A DNA stretch of 64,000 bases from Streptomyces sp. MST-110588 (lineage in GTDB: Bacteria; Actinomycetota; Actinomycetes; Streptomycetales; Streptomycetaceae), in the NCBI RefSeq assembly GCF_022695595.1, contig NZ_CP074380.1, positions 496,001 through 560,000 on the forward strand, read 5' to 3'. The notes below the pieces were generated by a model. That model worked only from the letters and a program-made list of their open reading frames with translations, did no database searches and was not told the origin of the DNA. Positions within the stretch are counted from its first letter, which is position 1; each line of letters opens with the position of its first letter. Positions 18,506 through 26,099 of this stretch are shown here, in pieces. The position numbers were made by a program, and so were the translations under genes.

Positions 18506-19171
18506 CGGGTCGGTGTGCCGCAGTCGGTGCGGGAACGCCTCCACCAGCGTGCCCCAGCGGCCGAGAGGGAAGAACACCGTCACCCACGACCCGTCGGCGA
18601 AGCCGATCTCGTGCGTGCCGTGCCGTACGTCCTTGCGGTCCCGCAGCCAGGTGATGTCCTGGCGGGCGACGGCGTAGGCGTGCTCGACGGCGCCGGCCAC
18701 CTTCTTGCGGTCGTGGGAGAGCTGGACGCGTATCACATGCATTTCGGTTCCGGTGAGCAGCAGCACCGACAGGTACTTCTCCTCGGTGCGCGGGCGCAGG
18801 GCCGCCGCCAGCCGCCCGGCCGCGCTCGGCCAGCCGCCGTACCACTGCGCGCTGCGGTCCTCGTTCCGCCGGTCCCAGGCGTCCATGGCCGCGTTGAAGG
18901 GGTTGAGCCGGTCCAGCACCAGATCGATACGGTTCACACCGTTGAACACCCGGTCGCCGACCGTGGGCCGTATGCCGAAGGCGTCCACCCGGTACGGTTT
19001 CGGCGGCTCCGGTACCCGTTCGCCCGGCTCGACGGTGTGCCCGTCCACCACCACCTCGCCGGGTGGCAGCAGCGCCGCCGCCCGCGCCTTGGCCTCGCGC
19101 AGGACCGCGTGCCGGTCGGGCGGCCTCACCCACTCCTTGAGACCCGACCAGAACGCTTCACCGATTGTCAC
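18497..19171 (-). CDS. WXG-operon partner protein of unknown function
   Basis: 224 residues from the GTG at 19171; the stop of the preceding gene (TGA 19168-19170) overlaps it, giving a GTGA overlap and strong coupling. A 30-residue N-terminal helix (GEAFWSGLKEWVRPPDRH) precedes a mostly beta, Arg/Trp-rich domain (WGWYGGWPSAAGRL-like segment, then MHVIRVQLSHDRKKV and GSWVTVFFPLGRWGTLVEAFPHRL). I do not recognise it. Position suggests a chaperone or immunity partner of the WXG-type proteins upstream. Confidence 0.6.
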   Translation of the reverse strand: MTIGEAFWSGLKEWVRPPDRHAVLREAKARAAALLPPGEVVVDGHTVEPGERVPEPPKPYRVDAFGIRPTVGDRVFNGVNRIDLVLDRLNPFNAAMDAWDRRNEDRSAQWYGGWPSAAGRLAAALRPRTEEKYLSVLLLTGTEMHVIRVQLSHDRKKVAGAVEHAYAVARQDITWLRDRKDVRHGTHEIGFADGSWVTVFFPLGRWGTLVEAFPHRLRHTDPIP

Positions 19172-20124
19172 CCGAACGCCTCCCGGACAGTCTTCCTGGC
19201 CTGGTCGGGGTTCTGCCCCATACGCTCGTCGAAGCTCCGCGACGGCGGGCGCTTGCCGTATTCGTACGCCTCCTCCGCGAGCCCGGGGCCGTTCTCCATG
19301 ATCGAGCCGGTCACGGCGCCGCCCGGATCGGCACCGACTATCCCCTTGGCCAGCTTCTTGCCCTGCCTCCACGCCAGATACTGAGCGATATCGGTCATCT
19401 CGGGCCGCTGACCGCCCCGCACGCTCTCGAAGATCCGCCCCCTCGCGCCCTTCCACTCCTTGATCTGCGCGCGGTCCAGTCCGCGCAAGTAGCGGCGCAG
19501 CCGGGAGAGTTTGGCCAGGGCCTGGGTCCGGCGGGCGAGGTCGGCGAGCTTGTCGGCCAGCCTCGCCGCGATACGGGTCGCCTTGGCCGCCCGGTACGCC
19601 ACGTTCGCCGCGCCCGCCAGCGGACCGATCGCCGCCGCCGCGCCCGCCGTCAGCAGCGAGAGGATCGCCGTGGTCGCGGCGGCGGCGATCACCGACTCGA
19701 CGATCTCGACGAGCAGGTCCAGCATCGCCTGCTCGGCGATGGCGCAGGCCGCTCCGGCCATCTCCAGCAGCTCGGCGACGGTGTCCATGTCGTCGGCCTC
19801 GCCGAGCAGTGCCTGCTCGAAGTCGGTCATGGTCTTGCTGAAGCCTTCCGCGGCCTCGCTCTCCCACACCCGCTGGACGGACTTGCGCTCGGCGACCAGG
19901 TCCTCGACGACGCCCCGCAGGTCACGGGCCGCGCTTCGCCACTCCTCGGCCGTCTGCTCCAGCTTCTCGCTGTCGCCGGTGACCCAGTCGAACCAGTCGT
20001 CGACGCCGAACTGCTTGAGGACGCCCTTGATGACCTCGTCGAGGGTGGCCGCGAGGGGATTGCTCCAGTCCAGGACGTAATTGATGCGGTCCAGCGCACT
20101 GCCCGCGGCCTGTCCGGCACCCAT
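19168..20124 (-). CDS. WXG/LXG-type secreted-toxin-like protein
   Basis: 318 residues, ATG at 20124 overlapping the stop of the preceding small gene (ATGA). The N-terminal half is helical with EEWRSAARDLRGVVEDLVAERKSVQRVWESEAAEGF (about residues 60-95), matching the WXG100/LXG helical hairpin with its W-x-x-S-A-A-x-x-F pattern, followed by a hydrophobic Ala/Gly-rich stretch (SVIAAAATTAILSLLTAGAAAA) and a basic C-terminal region (RRTQALAKLSRLRRYLRGLDRA, then GARGRIFESVRGG). Proteins with this layout are often type VII secretion (ESX) clients. No nuclease or other toxin motif is visible in the C-terminal part. Confidence 0.65.
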   Translation of the reverse strand: MGAGQAAGSALDRINYVLDWSNPLAATLDEVIKGVLKQFGVDDWFDWVTGDSEKLEQTAEEWRSAARDLRGVVEDLVAERKSVQRVWESEAAEGFSKTMTDFEQALLGEADDMDTVAELLEMAGAACAIAEQAMLDLLVEIVESVIAAAATTAILSLLTAGAAAAIGPLAGAANVAYRAAKATRIAARLADKLADLARRTQALAKLSRLRRYLRGLDRAQIKEWKGARGRIFESVRGGQRPEMTDIAQYLAWRQGKKLAKGIVGADPGGAVTGSIMENGPGLAEEAYEYGKRPPSRSFDERMGQNPDQARKTVREAFG

Positions 20125-20435
20125 CAGGCACCGCCCTTGAAGCCGCGCGCCGTGTCCTCTTCGTTGGCGTCGTAGTTGTCCGCGGACCCGCGTACGGCGT
20201 CGGCGATGGAGCGCAGCATCTCCGCGCTGTCCTCCAGGTCCGTACCCGACTGCTCCTTCTGGTCGATGTAGTCGGAGCGCAGATTGTTGGCCTCCGGCAA
20301 CTGCCCGAAGACGCCGTCCGACAGATCCAGTGCGGCCGTACGACTGCGGATCTTCGCGATCCGGTCGGCCGCGCTTTCGGCGGCACGCGCGTACGCACGC
20401 AGCGCGTCGCTCTGAACGTTGGTGCCCTGACTCAT
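20124..20435 (-). CDS. small WXG100-like protein
   Basis: 103 residues, all-helical: DALRAYARAAESAADRIAKIRSRTAALDL and SGTDLEDSAEMLRSIADAVRGSADNYDANEEDTARGF. The size and two-helix design match WXG100-superfamily proteins, though the W-x-G turn is not visible. It heads the three-gene operon: the next gene begins within its stop codon. A GGGGG run lies a few bases before the ATG. Such small proteins usually form heterodimers with the larger client for type VII secretion (inference). Confidence 0.65.
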   Translation of the reverse strand: MSQGTNVQSDALRAYARAAESAADRIAKIRSRTAALDLSDGVFGQLPEANNLRSDYIDQKEQSGTDLEDSAEMLRSIADAVRGSADNYDANEEDTARGFKGGA

Positions 20436-20719
20436 GAGACCCCCGTTGCCATTCCTTTGCGAAATCATGACACACGATGCACCGGCGTACGTCAATGGAA
20501 TCCCTGCACAGCAGGGGCTGTTGCCCCTTTTTGGCCGATGTGGAAGCAGCGGGCACAGCCGGCACCCTCGTACGTCAGAACGTCAGTGGCACCGTGGGTG
20601 ACCGGGAGGATCGCGATCAGCGTGGTTCGTCGACATGTTGACCGGCCGGACGGGCGACGGCGTCGGACGGTGCCGGCCCAGGCGGTCCCGGAGCCCCGCT
20701 CTTACGGGATACTGCCCCT

Positions 20720-21322
20720 ATGGCCGCCCGTGAGGCGCGGCCCGAGGACGTGCCGCAGGAGTCCGACGCCGGAAGCACCGAGGACCGGTTCGAGATCCAG
20801 GCCCGTCTGCTGGCCGCCGACGAGCAAGCGTTCCGCACGGTGTACGAGCAGTACGCGCCGCTGGTACGGGCCGTCGCGGCCCGGGTCACCCGGGACCACT
20901 GCGCCGTCGAGGACGTCGTCCAAGTGGTCTTCTCCCAACTATGGGAACGCCCGCTGTCCTTCGACCCCGCGCGCGGTTCGCTGCGGACATGGTGTGCGGT
21001 GGCCGCCCACCACCGGGCGGTCGACTGGCTGCGCAGGGAGCGGAAGCACCGTAAACCCAGCCCCCCGGACGACGGGCCCGCGCACCGGGACGAGACGGCC
21101 GACACAGTGATCGGAGGGCTGCTGACACTGCGGGTCAGGTCCGCGGTCGCCCAACTCCCGGACACCTTGCGCGTTCCGCTGCTGCTGGCCTACTACGGAG
21201 GACGGACCTACCGGCAGGTGGCCACCGAACTCGGCATTCCCGAAGGTACGGCCAAGTCGCGGCTGCGAACGGCCCTGCGCGCGCTGGCCAAAGAACTCGC
21301 GGAAGAAGGGGTTGAGCCATGA
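20720..21322 (+). CDS. ECF RNA polymerase sigma factor
   Basis: 200 residues. Region 2: FRTVYEQYAPLVRAVAARVTRDHCAVEDVVQVVFSQLWERP, with region 2.3/2.4 ending SLRTWCAVAAHHRAVDWLRRERK; region 4: LPDTLRVPLLLAYYGGRTYRQVATELGIPEGTAKSRLRTALRAL. Typical length. Its stop overlaps the start of the next gene (ATGA at 21319-21322), and that gene encodes its likely anti-sigma factor, so the pair is translationally coupled. A SigK-like subfamily is plausible. Confidence 0.9.
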   Translation: MAAREARPEDVPQESDAGSTEDRFEIQARLLAADEQAFRTVYEQYAPLVRAVAARVTRDHCAVEDVVQVVFSQLWERPLSFDPARGSLRTWCAVAAHHRAVDWLRRERKHRKPSPPDDGPAHRDETADTVIGGLLTLRVRSAVAQLPDTLRVPLLLAYYGGRTYRQVATELGIPEGTAKSRLRTALRALAKELAEEGVEP

Positions 21323-22491
21323 GCGAGGACGGCTTGGGCCCCGCCACGCCCGAGGGGCACGCACGGGCCCGGACGCTGCTGGCGGCGTGGGTGCTGCATG
21401 CCTGCTCCCCTACGGAGACGGCTGCCGTGACGACGCATCTACGGGCGTGCGAACAATGCACGGCGGAGGTACGGACGTTGGCCTCCGCCGTCGCGGAACT
21501 GGCCGGAGCGGAGCCGGCCGACGTCGGCATGACGGGAGTGCGACCAGCCGGACCGCAATCGGCCGAAGGACAATCGGCCGAAGCGCAATCGGCCGGCGCC
21601 GAACGTCGCAACACCGGAGCCCCCGCCGGCCCGGACTCCGAGACGTACCGGCGAACGGCCGCCGGCTCCTTCGCGCGCCGGCCGCCCGTGCCGCGCGAGC
21701 TGCCCGCGTACGTACGGCCCTATGCGGCGCAAGCGGCCACCCTGGACGCCGTACTGCGCGAACTGACCCCGGACGAATGGCGGCTTGAGACCGTCGAGGG
21801 CTGGAGCGTCGCCCAGTTGGTCGCGCACCTCGCGGCGACGGACGGCCTGCTGACCGAAGAGACCGGCGGCGAGGTGACCGGACCGGTACCGGTCGTACGC
21901 GGGGAAGGCGTCGCCATGCGCACCCGCACTTACACTTCCTGGGCCGCCGACGTGCCCCCCGGCGCCGTACACACCGCCTGGCGCACCCAGAGCGAAGCGC
22001 TGCGCTCAGCCCTGACGCATGACGGCCCGGGCCCCGGCCATCACCTCCTGACCCTAGGGGGCGGCGGCCTGCCGCTGCCGGTGGCCGACCATGCCGTCGG
22101 GCGGGCGTTCGAGACCTGGGTGCACACCCGGGACATCGGCCTGCGCACCGGACACCGGCTGCCGCCACCCACCCGCGCATCCCTCACCGCCATCGCCGAC
22201 CTCGGCGTCCGCCTGCTGCCGCTCGCCCTACGGGCCCGGGGAACGCCGCTCGGCGACCGCGTACTGCGCGTGGAGCTGACCGGCCCGGGCGGCGGCACCT
22301 GGCTGCTGGAGGACTCCGGCCCCGCCACCGGCCGGCCGGACGCCGGATTCACCCTCGACACCCTGGAGTTCTGCCTCCTGGCCGGAGGCCGCCGCACCCC
22401 CGCTCACATCAGCGCCCACACCCACCTGACCGGCGATCATTCCCTGGCCCGGTCCGCCCTCGCCGCCGCCCCCACCTTCTCCGGCCCGTAA
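21319..22491 (+). CDS. anti-sigma factor with zinc finger and mycothiol-isomerase-like domain
   Basis: 390 residues. The N-terminal zf-HC2 anti-sigma domain holds the H-x3-C-x2-C ligands in THLRACEQCTAE (about residues 40-51), matching ZAS-type anti-sigma factors; a 15-base repeat-encoded linker (SAEGQSAEAQSAGA) follows. The rest (about residues 110-390) matches the maleylpyruvate-isomerase/DinB-like mycothiol-dependent fold: LTPDEWRLETVEGWSVAQLVAHLAATD and AFETWVHTRDI. No membrane helix, so it is a cytosolic, probably redox- or metal-responsive anti-sigma factor. Overlaps the sigma gene stop by four bases. Confidence 0.82.
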   Translation: MSEDGLGPATPEGHARARTLLAAWVLHACSPTETAAVTTHLRACEQCTAEVRTLASAVAELAGAEPADVGMTGVRPAGPQSAEGQSAEAQSAGAERRNTGAPAGPDSETYRRTAAGSFARRPPVPRELPAYVRPYAAQAATLDAVLRELTPDEWRLETVEGWSVAQLVAHLAATDGLLTEETGGEVTGPVPVVRGEGVAMRTRTYTSWAADVPPGAVHTAWRTQSEALRSALTHDGPGPGHHLLTLGGGGLPLPVADHAVGRAFETWVHTRDIGLRTGHRLPPPTRASLTAIADLGVRLLPLALRARGTPLGDRVLRVELTGPGGGTWLLEDSGPATGRPDAGFTLDTLEFCLLAGGRRTPAHISAHTHLTGDHSLARSALAAAPTFSGP

Positions 22492-22842
22492 CTCCACCGT
22501 TTTTCTGCCGCCGGTCTCTCGCCGTACGCGGCCATCGAGCCGCCTTCGCGAGCCGCGCCCTGTTCGCGACGGACTTCTGTCCCCGGCTTCGGGCACGTGG
22601 CCTTGCCCGAAGGCGAAGGCCGACCGTGTCGAAGACAGCCAGGCCGACGAACCGCGCGCTTGGCCCGGACCGGGAGCGGATGAGGAGAACCCGCAAGGAA
22701 ACCGCGTTGCCGCGCTGTCCGCGTGGCGGGAATGCGACAGCACCCGTAGAGCGCGAGGATGCCGTCGCAGACCTGCCAGCCGGCCGGGGCTGGTGCCTGA
22801 TGAGCTGATCGCGGAATGACTGTTCACGACAGGACGGAATTC
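22492..22842. other. 351-base gap without a recognisable gene
   Basis: Only short frames are open and none resembles a protein I know. The ribosome site AGGACGGA lies just before the MFS start at 22843. No regulator gene is present here. Confidence 0.45.
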
Positions 22843-23760
22843 ATGTCCGCAACCACCAGCGCATCGGTCGACGGTGCGATTCCATCGGCTCGGCCTCCGC
22901 TGAAAGGCTGGCCGGCCGTGGTATCCGTGATGCTGGGGATCTTCGCCATCGTCACGACCGAGATCCTGCCCATCGGCCTACTGACCTCGATCGGCTCCGA
23001 TTTCACCGTCTCGGACAGTGTGGCCGGACTGATGATGACGATGCCGGGAATTCTCGCGGCCATATCCGCTCCCCTGATCACCGTGGCCACGGCCCGCGTC
23101 GGCCGTCGCCTGATGCTGTGTGTCTTCATGCTCCTGCTGGCCCTGGCGAATTTGCTGGCCGCGGCGGCGTCCAGCTACTGGCTCGTGCTGGTTTCCAGGG
23201 TCGTGGTGGGAGTCACCATCGGCGGATTCTGGTCGATCGGGAGCGGGATCGCCGAGCGGTTGGTGCCGCCGGGTTCCGTCGGAAAGGCAACTGCCGTGAT
23301 TTTCTCAGCCGTTCCGTTGGGCTCCGTTCTCGGGGTACCCGTCGGCACCTTCATCGGGGAGCCGGCCGGGTGGCGTACGGCATTCGTCGTCCTGGGCGCG
23401 CTGGCGATGGGGGTGCTGGCCTTGCTGCTGGGCAGCATGCCCCCGTTGTCTCCTGTTCAAGCCACCCGGCTGAGCGTCCTGAGAGGCATGCTGCGTGGCA
23501 CCGACACCCGCTTCGCGCTGCTGCTGACGTTCCTGGCCGTGCTGGCTCACTTCGGAACCTATACCTATGTAACGCCGTTCCTGGAACAGGTCGCCCACGT
23601 CGGGGAGGGCCGTATCACCGGAGTTCTGCTGGTGTACGGAGCCGCAGGCATCCTCGGCAACTTCTTGGGCGGTGCTCGCGTGGCAACGTATCCGCGGACC
23701 GTCTTCGGGCTGGCGGCCCACTTAGCCGGGACCCGGCGGGATGAAAGCGGTCCGTTCTGA
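22843..23760 (+). CDS. MFS transporter, 3'-truncated
   Basis: 305 residues from the ATG at 22843, which follows AGGACGGA by seven bases (an ATG at 22816 is less well placed). Family features of 12-helix sugar/drug effluxers (NepI/AraJ type): GWPAVVSVMLGIFAIVTTEILPIGLL, TARVGRRLML and RVVVGVTIGGFWSIGSG. Homologues run to about 400 residues; here the sequence follows the family up to YGAAGILGNFLGGARVATYPRTVFGL and then ends in an unrelated tail. The last third, including several helices, is missing, so it is probably non-functional. The break leads straight into the SUKH gene region. Confidence 0.7.
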   Translation: MSATTSASVDGAIPSARPPLKGWPAVVSVMLGIFAIVTTEILPIGLLTSIGSDFTVSDSVAGLMMTMPGILAAISAPLITVATARVGRRLMLCVFMLLLALANLLAAAASSYWLVLVSRVVVGVTIGGFWSIGSGIAERLVPPGSVGKATAVIFSAVPLGSVLGVPVGTFIGEPAGWRTAFVVLGALAMGVLALLLGSMPPLSPVQATRLSVLRGMLRGTDTRFALLLTFLAVLAHFGTYTYVTPFLEQVAHVGEGRITGVLLVYGAAGILGNFLGGARVATYPRTVFGLAAHLAGTRRDESGPF

Positions 23761-23766
23761 GGGGCG

Positions 23767-24339
23767 TCACGGTATCTCGGGCTCGACGATGTACTCCAGC
23801 ACGTCGTGCCACCGCGAGTCGCTGAATTCCAGTGCCTTCGGGTCGACCTCTCTCATCTGGGCCTCGATGTGCCGCGCCGCTTCCTCCCAGTCCTCCTGTT
23901 CCTCATCCCGGTCGGCGTCGTAGTCCGGCTTGCCCTTCTCCAGCAGGTAGAGGAAATGGACGAAGGAGGGGAGGTCCTTGTTGAAGAGGTAGATCTCGGA
24001 CCTGTCGTCGGGAAGGCAATAGACCGCTCCCGTGACGACGTCCAGTGCGAGGTCGTCATAGGGAATCATGCCGAAGACCACCCAGTTTCCCGCTTCTTCG
24101 GGGAGGTTCGTCCAGCGGATCCCCAGGTCCTTGTAGCATTCACCGAGTTTCTTGAGGCATCCGGGAGATCCGTCGGGCAGGTCGAACCAGGGGTTGTCGC
24201 GAAAAGGGATACCCACCTGGCGCAGGAAGTCCACGCTCTGTTCGTGTGCGATATCTGTCAGTTCTTCCGCCGGGAAGGTGATGAGTTCGTTTGGGCTGAA
24301 CACGGTTTCCAGCGTTGCCCGGTCGATGGGGTTCGTCAT
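23767..24339 (-). CDS. SUKH family protein (SUKH-4-like, immunity-type)
   Basis: 190 residues. Patterns shared with SUKH-type proteins: an N-terminal ITFPAEELTDIAHEQSVDFLRQVGIP, NWVVFGMIPYDDLALDVVTGAVYCLPDD (about residues 85-112) and SFVHFLYLLEK. These proteins commonly neutralise toxins of polymorphic and contact-dependent systems, though some are housekeeping. The gene is less GC rich than its neighbours, hinting at transfer, and it abuts the truncated MFS gene. No toxin gene is adjacent. Start ATG at 24339. Confidence 0.7.
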   Translation of the reverse strand: MTNPIDRATLETVFSPNELITFPAEELTDIAHEQSVDFLRQVGIPFRDNPWFDLPDGSPGCLKKLGECYKDLGIRWTNLPEEAGNWVVFGMIPYDDLALDVVTGAVYCLPDDRSEIYLFNKDLPSFVHFLYLLEKGKPDYDADRDEEQEDWEEAARHIEAQMREVDPKALEFSDSRWHDVLEYIVEPEIP

Positions 24340-24520
24340 GTGGGGGGCCTGTTCTTTCGTACGTCGACGTTCTGCGTGAGATGAACGATTCCGGTGGCGA
24401 AACAGTTCCGCGCGGGACCCGTGGGCCGGTCTCGGGGCGGTGCCTCCTCAGCAGACGTTGAGCAGGTGTTCATCGCCGCGTTTCAGGATGGGGGGACCAA
24501 CTCGTGATTGAGGATGTGAC

Positions 24521-24715
24521 ATGAGCGCAGTTCGTGAGCATCTCCGTGCTCCTCATCTGTCGTTGCCCCGCCAACTGCCCGCGGGCAGCGCGCGGTCGCT
24601 GCCGATGCTGGACGCGGTGGTGGAGGTGTTGCGCGCCGCCGGAGAGGACGTGCATGTGGTGTACGCGGCGCACGGCGACGTGTTCAAGGTCGTACCGCGG
24701 CAGGAGGCCGACTGA
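24521..24715 (+). CDS. small conserved-looking hypothetical protein
   Basis: 64 residues with a GAGGAT ribosome site six bases before the ATG at 24521. Sequence ends MLDAVVEVLRAAGEDVHVVYAAHGDVFKVVPRQEAD, a compact helix-strand-strand arrangement. I do not recognise a family. It is monocistronic, in the spacing between the SUKH and chitin-binding-like genes. Confidence 0.4.
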   Translation: MSAVREHLRAPHLSLPRQLPAGSARSLPMLDAVVEVLRAAGEDVHVVYAAHGDVFKVVPRQEAD

Positions 24716-24839
24716 CGGCCGGTGGCGGGAACGAGCGGTCGGGATTCGGACGGAACGCGCCAAGTGGTGTAGGAGTGGCGCGCACGGAAGGCGTTGTCCG
24801 CGATGCTCATAACCTCGTCGACGGAAGGAACTCCTTCTG

Positions 24840-25439
24840 ATGAAGACCGTGTTGCTCCGTTCAGCCGCGGCGTTCGTCGCCGCACTCGCTCTCCTTCTCA
24901 CCGGATCCGCAGGGTCGCTCGCGGCGTCCGCCGCCCCCGCCGCACCGTCCGCCCCCGCCGATACGGTCTACGGCTGTCCTGCCTCGGGGGTGCGCTACCT
25001 CCCGTACCCGGACGACGCCCACAAGGTTGTGTACTGCGAGGCCGGCTACGCATATGTCACCACTTGTCCGGCGGACCTGATCTGGAACATCCGCTACGAG
25101 GCCTGTGACATCCCCTCCGACGCGCACAAGTACGCCACGTCGCTGGCCACCGGCACCGCACACCTGGTCCTCGCCCCGCTCCAGGTCAAGGGGCTCAACG
25201 CGCGGCTGACCTGGCGCGACGGCCGTCCGCTGGGCGGCGCCACGCTCACCTTCAGCACGACGACCGGTACGGCGCTGTGCACGGCCCGCACCGACCGCAA
25301 CGGCTGGACCTCCTGCGACTCCGCACCCGGGCTCAACGTCCCGGTGGACACCCTGCGGGCCGGGTACCAGGTCACGTACAAGGGCATCGTGACCTTGGGC
25401 GCCTCGCAGGCGAGGGGCGCGGTCAGCACCACCTCCTGA
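24840..25439 (+). CDS. secreted protein with chitin-binding type-2-like (CBM14) region
   Basis: 199 residues. A Sec signal peptide (MKTVLLRSAAAFVAALALLLTG…AAPA) precedes a cysteine-containing module: YGCPASGVRYLPYPDDAHKVVYCEAGYAYVTTCPADLIWNIRYEACD, about residues 46-94. Its C-x-x-YP-DDxxKVVYC-xG-xxxxxTCP-xxLIWNxxxxxCD pattern matches peritrophin-A/CBM14 domains, although only four of the six cysteines are present. The remaining C-terminal half is beta-rich (RLTWRDGRPLGGATLTFSTT) and may be an Ig-like domain. Ribosome site GGAAGGAA upstream of the ATG. Confidence 0.6.
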   Translation: MKTVLLRSAAAFVAALALLLTGSAGSLAASAAPAAPSAPADTVYGCPASGVRYLPYPDDAHKVVYCEAGYAYVTTCPADLIWNIRYEACDIPSDAHKYATSLATGTAHLVLAPLQVKGLNARLTWRDGRPLGGATLTFSTTTGTALCTARTDRNGWTSCDSAPGLNVPVDTLRAGYQVTYKGIVTLGASQARGAVSTTS

Positions 25440-25871
25440 CATCTGCCTGCCGCCGGCGACCGGTCAGCCGGGATCGGTCCGGCCCGGGGCACGCCGTACG
25501 CATATCGGCGTACGGCGTGCCCCATTGTCATGCAGCAGAAGGAGCGACGGAACGGCGGAATAGCGACATGGCGGGGCGTCCGGGTTGCGGCCGGCCCCAA
25601 CTTAACTGCCATCGACGCGATCTGACTGACCGTCAAGCGAAATGCCGCATTCCACTACGCCCCCGGATTCGGTCCTGAAAGGTCTTGATCTTCGCGATCG
25701 ACCGTGGTTACTGTTTGGTTGGACGCCAGGGAATTTTTTCACGGTGACGGAATTCCGCGCTGTTTCTGCCGGCTACCGGCGGAGCAGTGTTTCCATTCCG
25801 TCTGAATTTCCCGTGCACAGAATTCGCTGCGTCTCGTAATTTCCATGTCAGGAGACGGAGGTGAATGCAGG
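25440..25871. other. 432-base gap before the lasso-peptide precursor
   Basis: No coding frame is convincing. It must hold the promoter of the lasso cluster; the only candidate I can name is listed at 25685-25713. Its base composition is unusually A/T-rich near 25700-25760. Confidence 0.4.
25685..25713 (+). promoter_or_regulatory. candidate promoter of the lasso cluster
   Basis: TTGATC (25685-25690) and TTACTG (25708-25713) are separated by 17 bases, near a sigma-70-like spacing. About 160 bases upstream of the precursor gene. Weak evidence: single match. Confidence 0.25.
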
Positions 25872-26021
25872 ATGAAGAACGACGAGCGCGTGGAGGACCG
25901 CGAACTCCAGGTCTACGAGGCCCCGGAGATGTTCGAGGTCGGCTCCTTCCAGGAGGACACCGGCTACATCGGCCGCAAGAAGACCGAGCCCATCGCCCAG
26001 ATCCCTCGGAGCTTCTGGTAA
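25872..26021 (+). CDS. lasso peptide precursor
   Basis: 49 residues. The leader carries the actinobacterial lasso motif Y-x-x-P…G…T-x at VYEAPEMFEVGSFQEDTG (Tyr15, Pro18, Gly24, Thr30). With Thr at the penultimate leader position the core would be YIGRKKTEPIAQIPRSFW (18 residues), giving a Tyr1-Glu8 macrolactam; if cleavage were one residue earlier the core would be Gly1 with Glu9. The YIGRKKTE ring resembles the LLGRSGND ring of citrulassin-type lasso peptides, where the leader also ends in Thr-Gly. Start ATG at 25872 lies a few bases after a GGAGG-type ribosome site. Followed directly by macrolactam synthetase, PqqD-like and protease genes. Confidence 0.85.
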   Translation: MKNDERVEDRELQVYEAPEMFEVGSFQEDTGYIGRKKTEPIAQIPRSFW

Positions 26022-26099
26022 ATCGCGTCCGATGTGCACAGGTACTGACGTGCCGACGCACTGACGTGCTGACGTGCCGAGTCCGGTGAGGAGGAAGAA

